Shown: positions 6,410 through 6,526 of the stretch, piece by piece
Numbering within the stretch: position 1 is the stretch's first letter
Layout: each line of letters opens with the position of its first letter
Assembly (NCBI GenBank): GCA_021204375.1
Contig: JAJPZL010000328.1
Location: forward strand, 1 to 6,526
Direction: 5' to 3'
Source of the DNA: Bacteroides sp.
Lineage (GTDB): Bacteria > Bacteroidota > Bacteroidia > Bacteroidales > Bacteroidaceae
DNA length: 6,526 bases
The notes under the pieces: model-generated
Databases searched by the model: none
What the model was told of the DNA's origin: nothing
The model's input: only the letters and a program-made list of their open reading frames with translations
Made by a program: the position numbers and the translations under genes

Positions 6410-6436
6410 CTGTTTCCCTCTATCGGGGGAGAACAG
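6410..6436 (+). other. Strong hairpin in the gap before the truncated gene
   Basis: CTGTT (6410-6414) pairs with AACAG (6432-6436), and TCCCTC (6415-6420) pairs with GGGGGA (6425-6430) with one T-G wobble, leaving G6431 bulged and a TATC loop. This 11-bp stem is not followed by a T-tract, so it is not a typical intrinsic terminator. It could be a leader structure, an RNA processing site or part of a regulatory element for the gene beginning at about 6494. Confidence 0.5.
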
Positions 6437-6444
6437 AATGATTT

Positions 6445-6461
6445 ATCTGTAGCAAACAGAT
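6445..6461. repeat. Second palindrome related to that at 5911-5927
   Basis: ATCTGT (6445-6450), loop AGCAA, ACAGAT (6456-6461). It shares the core GTAGCAAA and the ATCT...GAT outer bases with the palindrome at the HYC_CC_PP promoter, differing by two 2-base insertions/deletions. It sits about 33 bases before the ATG at 6494. It could be a second copy of an operator, or a degenerate promoter region (TTATCTGTAG departs from TAnnTTTG). Confidence 0.4.
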
Positions 6462-6493
6462 CCTTTACTATGTCTATTTAAGTAATGAGATGT

Positions 6494-6526
6494 ATGAAAC
6501 TACTAAAAATAGTACTCTTATTCCTG
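6494..6526 (+). CDS. Start of an exported protein, cut by the window edge
   Basis: Only eleven codons are present: MKLLKIVLLFL, a typical N-region plus the beginning of the hydrophobic core of a signal peptide. An in-frame ATG at 6485 would add Met-Arg-Cys; I prefer 6494 because the MK-start signal peptide is more usual. Which family it belongs to cannot be seen. Genes following HYC_CC_PP-type genes are, as far as I recall, often TonB-dependent receptors or metal-efflux components, and a signal peptide would suit that, but this is inference only. Confidence 0.5.
   Translation, partial: MKLLKIVLLFL

Overview
The window looks like chromosomal DNA from a member of the Bacteroidales, with a Parabacteroides/Bacteroides-like flavour. 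Three promoter-like TAnnTTTG (-7) boxes lie upstream of genes. Start codons are preceded by A/T-rich leaders rather than Shine-Dalgarno sequences. Several genes encode exported or lipid-anchored proteins with Bacteroidota-type signals. Genus assignment is by impression of protein sequence only.

Layout. (1) 1-126 is a leader/promoter region, followed by a plus-strand gene for an unrecognised, probably surface-exposed lipoprotein (127-723). (2) A convergent hairpin (728-763) separates it from a minus-strand block, read right to left: a DUF3298-type lipoprotein (5789-4944), 16S rRNA methyltransferase rsmG (4927-4307), a glyoxalase-II-like MBL-fold hydrolase (4298-3660) and glycine decarboxylase gcvP (3622-773). 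Gaps in this block are only 16, 8 and 37 bp, and the only clear promoter box is at its head (5836-5843), so it reads as one operon of mainly housekeeping content. (3) From 5926 the plus strand carries a small exported Cys/His-rich protein of the HYC_CC_PP type. It is interrupted by an in-frame TGA after 75 codons, and the reading frame then continues for 69 codons to a family-like C-terminus. (4) A structured 121-bp gap leads to the signal-peptide start of a further gene cut off by the window edge.

The housekeeping genes look intact and ordinary. The part worth a second look is 5790-6526: divergent promoters, a nearly leaderless start embedded in a palindrome, the split HYC_CC_PP reading frame (nonsense mutation, recoding/selenocysteine, or sequence error), and a second related palindrome plus a strong hairpin before the truncated gene. 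No tRNA, rRNA, CRISPR array, insertion sequence or phage gene was seen.
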